Shown: in pieces, positions 1 through 7,101 of the stretch
How positions within the stretch are numbered: position 1 is the stretch's first letter
Layout of the letters: every line of letters begins with the position of its first letter
Source of the DNA: Planctomycetia bacterium
GTDB lineage: Bacteria > Planctomycetota > Planctomycetia > Gemmatales > Gemmataceae
Length of the DNA: 9,447 bases
Assembly (NCBI GenBank): GCA_025356615.1
Contig: JANXSH010000210.1
Coordinates: forward strand, 1-9,447
Reading direction: 5' to 3'
Translations under genes and position numbers: made by a program
The notes under the pieces: generated by a model
The model's database searches: none
The model's input: the letters and a program-made list of their open reading frames with translations, nothing else
Told to the model about the DNA's origin: nothing

Positions 1-311
1 GGCCGCTGCTCCGCGTCTGCGGGGCCGACGAGGTGGTGGAGGCGCAGACTACGTCGGACGACGCCGAGAACTCCAAGCCCGACCCGGACATCCTCCACGC
101 CGCGCTGGCGCAACTCGACCTCCCGGCGGACCAGGTCATCATGCTCGGCGACACGCCCTACGATGTCCAGGCGGCGTTGAAAGCAGGCGTCGCGGTGGTC
201 GCCCTTCGTTGCGGGGGCTGGTCGGACGCGGACCTCGCCGGGGCGTTGGCCGTCTACGACGGCCCCGAGGATCTCCTGGCCCGGTACGACTCCTCTCCCT
301 TCTCGCGTTGA
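1..311 (+). CDS. HAD-superfamily hydrolase, C-terminal part (5' end outside window)
   Basis: This is the C-terminal ~102 residues of a HAD-fold phosphatase-like hydrolase. The reading frame is open from the left edge (first full codon at base 3), so the start and the nucleophile Asp motif lie outside the window. Visible are HAD motif III, the Lys in SKPDPDI (about residue 25 of the fragment), and motif IV, MLGDTPYDVQAA, whose acidic residues bind the catalytic Mg2+. The following AGVAVVALRCGGW strand is typical of the phosphoglycolate phosphatase-like subgroup. The family dephosphorylates small phosphorylated metabolites in the cytoplasm; the substrate cannot be read from this part. It ends with TGA at 309-311 and converges on the DUF72 gene. 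The family assignment is firm; the specific function is unknown. Confidence 0.88.
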   Translation, partial: PLLRVCGADEVVEAQTTSDDAENSKPDPDILHAALAQLDLPADQVIMLGDTPYDVQAALKAGVAVVALRCGGWSDADLAGALAVYDGPEDLLARYDSSPFSR

Positions 312-351
312 GGTGGTCGCCTGGGGGCACTCCGTTGCGTAGGCGATGGAA

Positions 352-371
352 GCGGGGTTCTCACCCCCCGC
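352..371. terminator. Possible hairpin between convergent genes
   Basis: GCGGGG (352-357) pairs with CCCCGC (366-371) around an 8-base loop. It lies in the 102-base gap between the ends of the HAD gene and the DUF72 gene, where a two-way terminator would be expected. The stem is short and has no T tract on either side, so this is a weak candidate. Confidence 0.25.
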
Positions 372-413
372 GTGGAGGGATGCCGGCCCCAGAGATCGGT
401 CCGTTGCTCCCTT

Positions 414-1253
414 TTACACCTCGAACAGCGTCTTCTGTACCGGCAACGGCGGCGCGAACGGCGACACGACGTCCAGCTGGGGTGCCCGCGTCGCCAGAAG
501 CGCTTGCATCCGGCGGGCGTTCACGGTCGCCTGGCTGCGCTGGCAGTTGTTGAACATCAGCAGTGCCCTCTCCGTGCCGCCCTCCTCGTTCCTCCGCACC
601 AACTCGTCGATCCACTCGCCCAATTCGTCGTCGGTATAGTCGTAGTCGTAGCGCCCCCCGCCGCCGGCGTACCACTTGTCGGCGTTGCGCGAGTGGAGTC
701 GGACGTAGGCCGTCGAGGTCGATTGGACCCAGCCGCTCGGGAACAGTCCGGCAAGCGGAGGCGCATCGACCGCGACCAGGTTGATTTGCTTCTCCCTGAG
801 CCACGTCGGCAGTCCCTCGCGGAACCAGGAGCGGTGGCGGAATTCGACGCCAAGACTCAGATGGCTCAACTCGCGAGACAGGGTCGTGATCCAGTCGCAC
901 GCCGGGCGGGTGCAGTGCATCGACTGCGGGAACTGTGCGAGGAGACCGGCGAGTTGGCCCCGCCGCGACAGCCCCTCGACGGCGTGGCGGAAGCCGGGCA
1001 GGTCGAGCGGGTTCCGGTCGTGGCTGATCGACTGCGGCACCTTGACCAGGAATTGGAAATCCGGTGGTGTCTTGTCCGCGATGCGCGTCAAGGCCGCGCG
1101 CGTGGGCGGCTTGTAGAAGGTGAAGTTGAGTTCGACGGCGGGGAAGCGCCTGCAATAGTACGACAGCATACGCGAGGAGGGAGTTCCTTCGGGATAGAAC
1201 TCGCCCACCCAGTCGGAGTACGAATACCCAGAGGTGCCGATCCAGACTTGCAT
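414..1253 (-). CDS. DUF72 (YecE-like) family protein
   Basis: A 279-residue protein of the DUF72/YecE family, a TIM-barrel-like fold of unknown biochemical role; length is normal for the family. Diagnostic stretches are all present: IGTSGYSYSDW at residues 5-15, FYPEGTPSSRMLSYY at 19-33, VELNFTFYKPP at 40-50, the Lys-containing FLVKVP at 68-73, QFPQSM at 107-112, GVEFRHRSWF at 135-144, YVRLHSRN at 183-190 and FNNC at 234-237. The start is ATG at 1253, directly before the conserved first strand; no strong ribosome binding site precedes it. The stop is TAA at 414-416. It lies 119 bases downstream of the HEAT-repeat gene on the same strand, and converges with the HAD gene. The family is certain; any function (nucleic-acid-related roles have been proposed) is not shown by the sequence. 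Confidence 0.93.
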   Translation of the reverse strand: MQVWIGTSGYSYSDWVGEFYPEGTPSSRMLSYYCRRFPAVELNFTFYKPPTRAALTRIADKTPPDFQFLVKVPQSISHDRNPLDLPGFRHAVEGLSRRGQLAGLLAQFPQSMHCTRPACDWITTLSRELSHLSLGVEFRHRSWFREGLPTWLREKQINLVAVDAPPLAGLFPSGWVQSTSTAYVRLHSRNADKWYAGGGGRYDYDYTDDELGEWIDELVRRNEEGGTERALLMFNNCQRSQATVNARRMQALLATRAPQLDVVSPFAPPLPVQKTLFEV

Positions 1254-1318
1254 GGTGGTGACCGATAGGGAGCCATCCCGGCCGTTCCGCCGCCGGGAAC
1301 ATACCCCCGATTACACCA

Positions 1319-1336
1319 CGATTCGGCTCCGGATCG
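1319..1336 (-). terminator. Candidate terminator-like hairpin after the HEAT-repeat gene
   Basis: A 7-bp stem (one G-U pair) with a GCTC tetraloop lies about 37 bases past the stop of the HEAT-repeat gene. On the minus strand it is followed by TGGTGT, only slightly T-rich. It may end the HEAT-gene transcript or simply be spacer. The rest of the 1254-1372 gap shows nothing else that I can support. Confidence 0.3.
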
Positions 1337-1372
1337 TAGGTCAGCAGGTGCCCATCCGAGCGAATTTTCGCG

Positions 1373-2830
1373 TCACAACTCGACGTGCGATTCGGAGCGG
1401 TGGGTCACTCGGCTTTCGGAGTGTGACGACAGGGGGGCCATCGAGAGGTCGTTCTGATTCGCCCAACTCAAGACGCGCCGGGCGATGTCGGCTGCGGCGG
1501 TGGAATGGACGGCGGGCAATCCCTGGTCGCGCGGCACTCCCAGGTCGATGTTGAGCATTCTCTGAACGACCTCGGCGGTGGCCAGGGCGATCTCGCGGTT
1601 CGGCAAACGGGCCAGCTCGTGGAGCGCCGCCACGGCCTCGGGGCTGGAGTCGATCGACAGGAGCCGCTCGGCGGCGAGGAGCCGCACCGGCGCGGGCATC
1701 GAGGACTGGATCAGTTGCCGAAGGGCTCCGGCGTCCAGCTCGCGATGGTCGATCAACAGCCGCGCCAGCTCGACGCGGAGCATGGCGGGGGTCGTGGACC
1801 CGAGGAGGTGTTTCCGCAATCGATCGGGCAGTTCCGATGTCCCGCCGGTGGCGAGCATCTGCCCGTAGTAGGCTCCGAGGGTCGCCGCCGCCCGCTGGGA
1901 GATCAGCCCCTTCTCGGCACACCAGGCGTGCAGGTCGTTGAGCGTCTCCTGGGTCAGGGCGTTGCCCCCCAGGCGCAACGCCCCGTCACCGAGGCAGGTC
2001 GGGTCGTTGAGGGCGTTGCGGATCAGGTCGCGTAGCCAATACCACCGCTGCTCGCTGTTCCACAGGAGTGCTTCGGTGGCCGTCTGGCGCACCAGGGCGG
2101 ACCGATCCCGCAACAACTCCCCGAGCGACTCGACCATGCCGCGATCCTCGGCGTTGGCCAGCGCGTTGACCGCCGTCGCGCGCACCTCCGGCTCCTGGGC
2201 GCGCTTCGCCAGTTGGAGGATCACTTCGGTCTGGCCCGGCCTCCAGCTCAGGCGGTACTCGAGGGCCGCGAGCGCGGCAACGCGGACGGCCGGCCGGTGG
2301 TCGGCCAGCATTTCGATCGCGGGCGACGCATCGACATGGAGGCACTCGCGCAGGGCCTTCACCTCGGGAAGGAACCTGCACTGCATCAAGTCGCCCGGCC
2401 AATCCTTGCGTGCCTGGAGTCGGGCGGCGAGGAGCCTGGCGCGGCGAATCGTCGTCGCACCCGAGTCACGCAAACACTGTAGCGCGAAGAAGACCACCGG
2501 GATGACGAGGAGGATCGACCGCGAGACGTGGAGCCGCCAGTCCAGTTGGCCGGGACTCCCCACGACGATACAACCCAACGCGATCACATAGAGCAAGATC
2601 ACGACCGAACTGGACGACTCCCGTCCGAATCGTGTTACCCAGAGCGAGGCAAGACAGGCGACGGCCTGGACCCCGGCCCCTAGCCAGAAGAGTTGCGATT
2701 CCGTGTGGGGGTTATGCGCCCCGGCTGCGAGGAGCAGCGTCAGGGGCAACAACAGGACGCCAACACTCCCCAAGCGAATCAAGGGGTGAGGGCCGGTCCG
2801 AGACGCCATCGAAGGTAACCGCGCGTGCAT
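1373..2830 (-). CDS. Membrane-anchored HEAT-repeat protein
   Basis: About 485 residues, with an N-terminal membrane domain and a long helical-repeat domain. Numbered from the ATG at 2830, four hydrophobic stretches are visible at about 17-37, 47-65, 75-91 and 103-119. A basic linker follows (TTIRRARLLAARLQARK, about 126-142). HEAT/Armadillo-like repeats follow: three clear ones at about 172-273 (for example HRPAVRVAALAALE, EPEVRATAVNALA, SALVRQTATEALL) and a second cluster at about 351-428 (APVRLLAAERLLSI, NREIALATAEVVQRML). HEAT repeats usually form protein-binding scaffolds, so this is probably a membrane-tethered scaffold; no enzyme motif is seen. Start choice is uncertain: a TTG at 2881 extends the frame, and ATGs occur at 2854, 2830 and 2809. 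I chose 2830 because GAGAG lies 5 bases upstream. Specific partners are unknown. Confidence 0.8.
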   Translation of the reverse strand: MHARLPSMASRTGPHPLIRLGSVGVLLLPLTLLLAAGAHNPHTESQLFWLGAGVQAVACLASLWVTRFGRESSSSVVILLYVIALGCIVVGSPGQLDWRLHVSRSILLVIPVVFFALQCLRDSGATTIRRARLLAARLQARKDWPGDLMQCRFLPEVKALRECLHVDASPAIEMLADHRPAVRVAALAALEYRLSWRPGQTEVILQLAKRAQEPEVRATAVNALANAEDRGMVESLGELLRDRSALVRQTATEALLWNSEQRWYWLRDLIRNALNDPTCLGDGALRLGGNALTQETLNDLHAWCAEKGLISQRAAATLGAYYGQMLATGGTSELPDRLRKHLLGSTTPAMLRVELARLLIDHRELDAGALRQLIQSSMPAPVRLLAAERLLSIDSSPEAVAALHELARLPNREIALATAEVVQRMLNIDLGVPRDQGLPAVHSTAAADIARRVLSWANQNDLSMAPLSSHSESRVTHRSESHVEL

Positions 2831-2971
2831 GGAAACTCTCGAAGTGGATCCCATCGACTCGTTCGTTCGCGGAAGGGCCAACGACGACCGTGAGGATCTC
2901 AGACAACTATGGCTTACGCCCGGTCGATTGCCAAGCGGGAGGATGAATTCCGGAGGATATCTTTCGACGAA

Positions 2972-3007
2972 GACGCCCCAGGCGAGGGTCCACTCGACCG
3001 GGGCGTC
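2972..3007 (-). terminator. Hairpin downstream of the coiled-coil gene, likely terminator
   Basis: GACGCCCC (2972-2979) pairs with GGGGCGTC (3000-3007). Inside, GG/CC and CGAG/CTCG extend the stem with single-A bulges on each side and a 6-base loop, giving about 14 pairs. It starts about 25 bases past the stop of the coiled-coil gene on the minus strand. The downstream T tract is poor (TCTTCGTC), so it may need Rho or act as an RNA 3'-end stabiliser. The rest of the gap between the coiled-coil and HEAT genes shows no other gene. Confidence 0.45.
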
Positions 3008-3031
3008 CTGATTTCGCTCGTCGTCCAGCGG

Positions 3032-3787
3032 TCATTTCCCGCCGCCGAAGAGCCTTCCGATGAGACTGTTCCGGGCCTGTACCGGCGGGGGGGCCTGGGG
3101 TTGGTTCCCGACGACAGGCAGTGCGGCGGAGGATTGCGGCCTCGACACCGCTGCGGGCGCGGCACCTCGCCGGGTGGAGACATCCTGTAGTTTCGCCTTC
3201 AGGTCTTCCATCTTGCTCTGGAGCGCCCCGTTGCGCTCGAGGCGCTCGAGTTCGTGCCGGATCTCGCCGAACAGGCGTTGCAGGTCGTTCCGCTGGCGGG
3301 CCATCTCGGCGCGCTCGCGGGCCATGCTCATCTCCATCTGGCGCATCTGGTCCATGAGCGTGGCCTCGTCCTCTTGCAGCTGACGCCGCTCGCGTTCGAG
3401 TTCTTCGCTCAGCGAAAGCAAGTCGTCTTCGCGGGGGGCCGGCCCCTGACGACTCGTAGGCTGGTTCGCGTGCTCGTCGAGGCCGGCCTGGGCCTCCCCG
3501 AGTTTCAGGTGGAGCAAGCGGATCACCTCGGTCTTCTCGTCGATGATCTGCTCGCACTCTTGCAAGCGCTCCTCGAAGGCGCTCGCGTCGGGCGTCTGCT
3601 GCGTCGCCTCGATCAGGGCCTGCTCGAGTTCCGCGCGGAGGGCGTGCAGCTGCGCGTTGTCGGAGCGGAGCTGTTGTATCTCCTGGGCGTCGCCGCCACT
3701 CGGCCCGTCGTCGAGGCTGTACCGGGGCTGATAATTCCCGTTATAGCCGCCCTGGAAGTTCTCCGAAGTGGAGAGAGGTCTTGACAT
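3032..3787 (-). CDS. Coiled-coil protein of unknown function
   Basis: A 251-residue soluble protein that I do not recognise as a named family. From the ATG at 3787: residues 1-33 are a polar, Gly/Asn/Tyr-rich tail (FQGGYNGNYQPRYS). Residues about 34-105 form a first coiled coil with Leu/Ile heptads. A Pro/Gln linker sits near 108-120. Residues about 121-203 form a second, strongly charged coiled coil rich in Glu, Arg, Met and Gln. A Pro/Ala/Gln-rich stretch covers 208-238, and the protein ends in a basic, glycine-rich tail, RNSLIGRLFGGGK. There is no signal peptide or membrane segment. A GTG at 3814 would add nine residues, but ATG 3787 has AGGGA a few bases upstream and is preferred. The build suggests a structural or scaffolding filament-type protein; this is inference. 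The ATG lies 490 bases from the end of ppc, across the repeat region. Confidence 0.82.
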   Translation of the reverse strand: MSRPLSTSENFQGGYNGNYQPRYSLDDGPSGGDAQEIQQLRSDNAQLHALRAELEQALIEATQQTPDASAFEERLQECEQIIDEKTEVIRLLHLKLGEAQAGLDEHANQPTSRQGPAPREDDLLSLSEELERERRQLQEDEATLMDQMRQMEMSMARERAEMARQRNDLQRLFGEIRHELERLERNGALQSKMEDLKAKLQDVSTRRGAAPAAVSRPQSSAALPVVGNQPQAPPPVQARNSLIGRLFGGGK

Positions 3788-4030
3788 GGATCCCTGTCTC
3801 CCGTCTTTACACACGTCTGATCGTCATCACCCAGGCGAGAAGACTCCGCCAGCCGGTGCCGGCGGTTCGTCTCCGCAAACTATAGGTCATGAATCTCGCG
3901 AGTAGGTTCCAGGCGGGAAGAATTTTGTCAGGGCGAACTCGCTCCTTACTCCGTAGCACATTCCCGCCGGTCCGTGATGTATCCGGGCGAGGAATGACCT
4001 CACCGCCCCAGCCCGCCTCCTTACAGGCAC
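3788..4030. other. Non-coding stretch upstream of the coiled-coil gene
   Basis: About 240 bases without a convincing gene on either strand; short open frames here lack coding character and run into the repeat. It should contain the promoter and leader of the coiled-coil gene. On the minus strand a TATAGT box (3884 down to 3879) and a CTGACA box (3931 down to 3926) are visible, but they are 41 bases apart and do not pair at normal promoter spacing, so no promoter is called. At 3996-4004 there is GACCTCACC, matched in inverted orientation at 4258-4266 on the far side of the repeat. Confidence 0.5.
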
Positions 4031-4112
4031 TGGTATCTACACAAAGGAAAGGTGAAGCCGGTGTAAGGCCGACCCCACCCCCCAACCCCCTCCCCTAAAA
4101 GGGAGGGGGAGC
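4031..4112 (+). repeat. Left arm of a perfect 82-base inverted repeat
   Basis: This arm is identical, base for base, to the reverse complement of 4157-4238. It begins TGGTATCTACACAAAGG, carries a C-run block (C4, A, C6, AA, C5, T, C4 at 4073-4095) and ends with its own hairpin, in which CCCCCTCCC pairs with GGGAGGGGG across the 6-base loop CTAAAA. The design, a short palindromic unit in paired inverted copies, resembles REP/BIME elements or a MITE without a transposase. No target-site duplication is seen at the outer ends. Confidence 0.93.
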
Positions 4113-4156
4113 CGGAGGCATGTCTGAAAGTGTGAAGTCTCCCACGGGCCGGTCTT
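4113..4156. other. 44-base spacer between the inverted arms
   Basis: A unique central segment, not palindromic itself apart from short CCGG boxes near each end. It holds no open reading frame of note. If the two arms pair, in RNA or as a DNA cruciform, this segment becomes the loop. Confidence 0.7.
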
Positions 4157-4238
4157 GCTCCCCCTCCCTTTTAGGGGAGGGGGTTGGGGGGTGGGGTCGG
4201 CCTTACACCGGCTTCACCTTTCCTTTGTGTAGATACCA
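4157..4238 (-). repeat. Right arm of a perfect 82-base inverted repeat
   Basis: The exact reverse complement of 4031-4112. On the plus strand it carries G4, A, G5, TT, G6, T, G4 at 4174-4196, a textbook G-quadruplex-capable block. It ends 39 bases from the ppc stop codon, so any ppc transcript that reads through would contain both arms and could fold into a very long stem. Confidence 0.93.
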
Positions 4239-4244
4239 ATGGCC

Positions 4245-4266
4245 AGGGGGGGTTGGGGGTGAGGTC
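4245..4266 (+). repeat. Degenerate third copy of the G-run block
   Basis: G7, TT, G5, T, GAGGTC closely echoes the G5, TT, G6, T, GGGGTC core of the right arm, in the same orientation. It may be a decayed neighbouring repeat unit; because the sequence is so simple, independent origin is also possible. Confidence 0.45.
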
Positions 4267-4284
4267 TTCGCGTCTCCTCACCCC
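4256..4284 (-). terminator. Hairpin spanning the ppc stop codon
   Basis: GGGGTGAG (4256-4263) pairs with CTCACCCC (4277-4284), 8 bp with a 13-base loop. The ppc stop codon (complement of TCA, 4278-4280) lies inside the stem. On the minus strand no T tract follows; a C-run does. It could be a factor-dependent terminator or mRNA 3'-end stabiliser for ppc. Confidence 0.35.
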
Positions 4285-7031
4285 GTGTTCTTCAACCCCG
4301 CCGCGATTCCGTTGATGCTCTCCAGAACCCCGGTCCGCAACTCGTCGGAAGGCTCGTCGCTGTCCCGGAGTCGGCGGAGCAACACGGTCTGGATGAAGCT
4401 CAGCGGATCCACATACGGGTTCCGCTGCTGGATCGACCGGGCCAGGACCGGCATCCGCTCGAGCAAGGTCTGTTGATTCGTCACTGCGCAGATCATCTCG
4501 ACGCTCAGCCGGTGTTCGTCCGCGATCCGGTCGTAGATCCGCCCGGCCAACTCTTGATCTTCGACGAGGTCGGCGTAGAGCCGGGCGATCGTCATGTCCG
4601 CCTTCGCCAGGATCATTTGCGCGTTGTCGAGCGTCGTCGCCCAGAAGGGCCAGCGCTCGTACATCGCCTGGAGGGTCGTCAGCCCCTCGGGATTCGCCGA
4701 AAGGTATTCCTTCAGCGCGCTCCCAAGGCCGAACCAGCCGGGGAGTGTGTGTCGGCTCTGCATCCAACTGAACACCCAGGGGATCGCGCGCAACTCGTCG
4801 ATGCCCGCCGTCGCCGCCTTACGCTTCGCCGGGCGCGAGCCGAGTTTGAGTTGCGATATCTCCGCGATGGGGGTCGCCTGCGCGAAGTAGGTCAGGAACT
4901 CCGGCGACTCGTAGACCAGCGCGCGGTAGTGCCCCCGCGCCCCCGAGGCGAGACGATTCATGACCTCCTGCCAGGCCGGGTCGGGCGCGTCGTCCTCGCC
5001 GGGGAAGCTCGCCAGCAACACCGCGTGGATCAGCTGTTGGACGTGGCGCTCGGCTATCGCGTGGTGGCCGTAGCGGTCCGCGATCATCTCGCCCTGTTCG
5101 GTGATGCGACTCCTCCCGTTGACCGTGCCGGGCGGCTGGGCCAGGATGACGCGGTTCGCCGGACCGCCGCCGCGCCCGATCGCGCCGCCCCGTCCGTGGA
5201 AGAACTCCACGGCGACGCCCGATCGCAGGGCCAGCTCCGTAAGTTCGATCTGGGCGCGGTACAGCGACCACGTCGATTGGAGGAACCCCGACTCCTTGTT
5301 GCTGTCCGAGTAGCCGAGCATGACCTCCTGCCTGCCGCCGCGAATCTGGACGTGACGACGATAGCCGGGGTTCTCGAAGAGCCGGCCGAGGATGGCGGTC
5401 GCCGAACGCAGCGCGTCGAGCGTCTCGAACAGGGGCACGATGTCCAGGCGGCTCAGCCCTTCGCGCGGGCGGTACAGTCCCGCCTCCCGCGCCAGCAGCA
5501 GTACCTCGAGGAGGTGGGCCGGCTCCGTCGCCATGCTGATGATGTACGTCTGGATCGCCTGCGGACACTGCCTCTCGAGGACGGCCGCGATCGTGCGGAA
5601 CGTCTGCACCACCTCCACCGTCTCCTCGGAGTACGCCAGGTGCGTCGGGATCAGCGGGCGGGTGCTTTCGAGTTCGTCCTCGAGCAGTTTCAGGCGTTCT
5701 TCAGACGATTTCGCGAGGTAGTCGGCGCACACCCCCGCCGTGCGGAAGATTTCGTCGAGCGCCTCCGCGTGGCGAATGGAGTGCTGGCGCACGTCCAGCG
5801 TGAGCAGGTGCAACCCGAACACCTCGACGAGCCGGATCAGGTCGTCCAGCGCGCCGTCGGCGGCTGCCGTCGCCCCGGCGGCGCGCAACGAATCCGCGAG
5901 GAGGACGAGTTCGCGGCGCAACTCCTCGCCGCCCAAGTAGACGCCTACGGGCGGTTTCGCCGCGTCCTGCCCCCATCGGAGATCGACGCCGTCGAGGTGG
6001 GCGAGCGTCCGCCGGAGGCGGGTCATGATCGCCCGGCACTTCAGCCGGTACGGCTCGTGCATCGGCTGGCCCGCGAGTTCGGGGAGCGCAGCCACGTCCG
6101 CCGCCAGCGCCGTGAGCAGTTCCGGCGTCGGCGGCGCGAAGGCGTCCGTCTGGCTCAACCTCCCCGTGAGGCTACCGACGCGATCGAGGTAGCACCGCAG
6201 GACCGTCCGCTGGTGCATCCCCACCGCCTGGGCGGTCGTCCCGTGGGTCACATGCGGGTTGCCGTCCCGGTCGCCGCCGATCCAACTGCCGAACCTCAAG
6301 AGCGCGGGCAATCGATCCCGGTACTCCGGGTAGACGGCCCGGAGGGCGTCCCGAGTCTCGCGATAGATCGAGGGCACGAGGTCGAACAACGCCCCCTCGA
6401 CGACCTCGAGACCTTGCCGCACTTCGTCGAGGACCGAGGGCCGGTTGATCCGCACGAGGTCCGATTGCCACAGCGACTCGATCTCCTCCGCGATCACCGA
6501 GAGGGCGGCGACGCGCTCGCGCGGCAAGAATTGGGTCCGCTCCATGCGATCCATCTCGTCCGTGATCCGCCAGATCTTCTCGAGGACGGTCCGCCGCCGC
6601 GCCTCGCTCGGGTGGGCCGTGAACACCGGGACCAGCACCGCCTGCCCGAGGTGTACCCCGAGTTCCTCCGGCCGGACGCCGCGCTCCCGGAGCAGCCGCA
6701 GGGCCGACTCGATGCTCTCGCCGATCGGCTCCGGGGCCGACCTCCGCTCCCGGTCGCGCAGGGCACGCACGCGCGCTTGTTGCTCGGCGAGGTTGACCAG
6801 GTCGAAGAACACCGTAAACGCCCGGATGAGCATGCGGATGTGCGGCAAGTCGAGTTGCTCGAGTCTTCGACGCAGGGCGCGAGCGTCCTCGACGGAGTGC
6901 GTCGCGCGCAGCGCTCGCGTCGCCGCACGCACCTCCTCCTCGAGGTCGAACGCATCCTGCCCGGCGACGCGGAGGATGACTTTTCCGAGCAGGTCGCCCA
7001 GCAGGCGGATGTCGGTGGTCAGAGAGTCCAT
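4278..7031 (-). CDS. ppc: Phosphoenolpyruvate carboxylase
   Basis: A 917-residue PEP carboxylase, full length for the bacterial enzyme. It joins bicarbonate to PEP to give oxaloacetate and phosphate, refilling the TCA cycle in the cytoplasm. Key sites are all visible: catalytic His140 in VFTAHPSEARRRT (usually TAHPTE; Ser replaces Thr), the GGDRDGNPHVT loop at 252-262, LDVRQHS at 412-418, IISMATEP at 497-504, GYSDSNKESG with Lys579 at 573-582, the glycine-rich FHGRGGAIGRGGGP loop at 611-624, GSRPAKR at 731-737, and the terminal GIAAGLKNTG, whose Asn belongs to the aspartate-inhibition site in the E. coli enzyme. The start is ATG at 7031 with only a weak ribosome binding site. A hairpin and a possible -10 box lie just upstream. 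The stop is TGA at 4278-4280, inside a hairpin. Allosteric control by aspartate is likely from the family but not proven here. Confidence 0.98.
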   Translation of the reverse strand: MDSLTTDIRLLGDLLGKVILRVAGQDAFDLEEEVRAATRALRATHSVEDARALRRRLEQLDLPHIRMLIRAFTVFFDLVNLAEQQARVRALRDRERRSAPEPIGESIESALRLLRERGVRPEELGVHLGQAVLVPVFTAHPSEARRRTVLEKIWRITDEMDRMERTQFLPRERVAALSVIAEEIESLWQSDLVRINRPSVLDEVRQGLEVVEGALFDLVPSIYRETRDALRAVYPEYRDRLPALLRFGSWIGGDRDGNPHVTHGTTAQAVGMHQRTVLRCYLDRVGSLTGRLSQTDAFAPPTPELLTALAADVAALPELAGQPMHEPYRLKCRAIMTRLRRTLAHLDGVDLRWGQDAAKPPVGVYLGGEELRRELVLLADSLRAAGATAAADGALDDLIRLVEVFGLHLLTLDVRQHSIRHAEALDEIFRTAGVCADYLAKSSEERLKLLEDELESTRPLIPTHLAYSEETVEVVQTFRTIAAVLERQCPQAIQTYIISMATEPAHLLEVLLLAREAGLYRPREGLSRLDIVPLFETLDALRSATAILGRLFENPGYRRHVQIRGGRQEVMLGYSDSNKESGFLQSTWSLYRAQIELTELALRSGVAVEFFHGRGGAIGRGGGPANRVILAQPPGTVNGRSRITEQGEMIADRYGHHAIAERHVQQLIHAVLLASFPGEDDAPDPAWQEVMNRLASGARGHYRALVYESPEFLTYFAQATPIAEISQLKLGSRPAKRKAATAGIDELRAIPWVFSWMQSRHTLPGWFGLGSALKEYLSANPEGLTTLQAMYERWPFWATTLDNAQMILAKADMTIARLYADLVEDQELAGRIYDRIADEHRLSVEMICAVTNQQTLLERMPVLARSIQQRNPYVDPLSFIQTVLLRRLRDSDEPSDELRTGVLESINGIAAGLKNTG

Positions 7032-7068
7032 GTTCGTTGACTCGAGCTACTGGGGGTATCGAGGAGCG

Positions 7069-7094
7069 AGGGCGGCAAGATGGCTTGCCGCCCT
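7069..7094. terminator. Perfect 11-bp hairpin in the ppc leader
   Basis: AGGGCGGCAAG (7069-7079) pairs exactly with CTTGCCGCCCT (7084-7094) around the loop ATGG. On the plus strand it is followed by TTT. On the minus strand, the strand of the neighbouring genes, it lies 37 bases past the stop of the HExxH gene and 38 bases before the ppc ATG, with AAA before it and no T tract after it. It could end the upstream transcript, or form a stabilising hairpin at the 5' end of the ppc mRNA. Confidence 0.6.
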
Positions 7095-7101
7095 TTGGAT
7101 C

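Noticed and set aside
361..1302. A 313-codon minus-strand frame over the DUF72 gene
   Set aside because: It is a frame-shifted shadow; the DUF72 motifs lie in the frame 414-1253.
3879..3931. TATAGT and CTGACA boxes on the minus strand upstream of the coiled-coil gene
   Set aside because: They are 41 bases apart and neither has a partner at 16-18 bases, so they do not form a normal promoter.
3889..4098. Short plus-strand frame ending in a peptide also encoded by the minus strand of the right arm
   Set aside because: The shared peptide is simply the translation of the inverted repeat and shows no coding signal.
4031..4238. A CRISPR array or an attachment site
   Set aside because: There are only two copies in inverted, not direct, orientation, with a single spacer, and no cas or integrase gene nearby.
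4473..7040. An 855-codon open frame on the plus strand, fully antisense to ppc
   Set aside because: High GC content makes antisense frames long. Its translation is Arg/Asp/Val-rich with no domain, while the minus strand encodes every PEP carboxylase motif.
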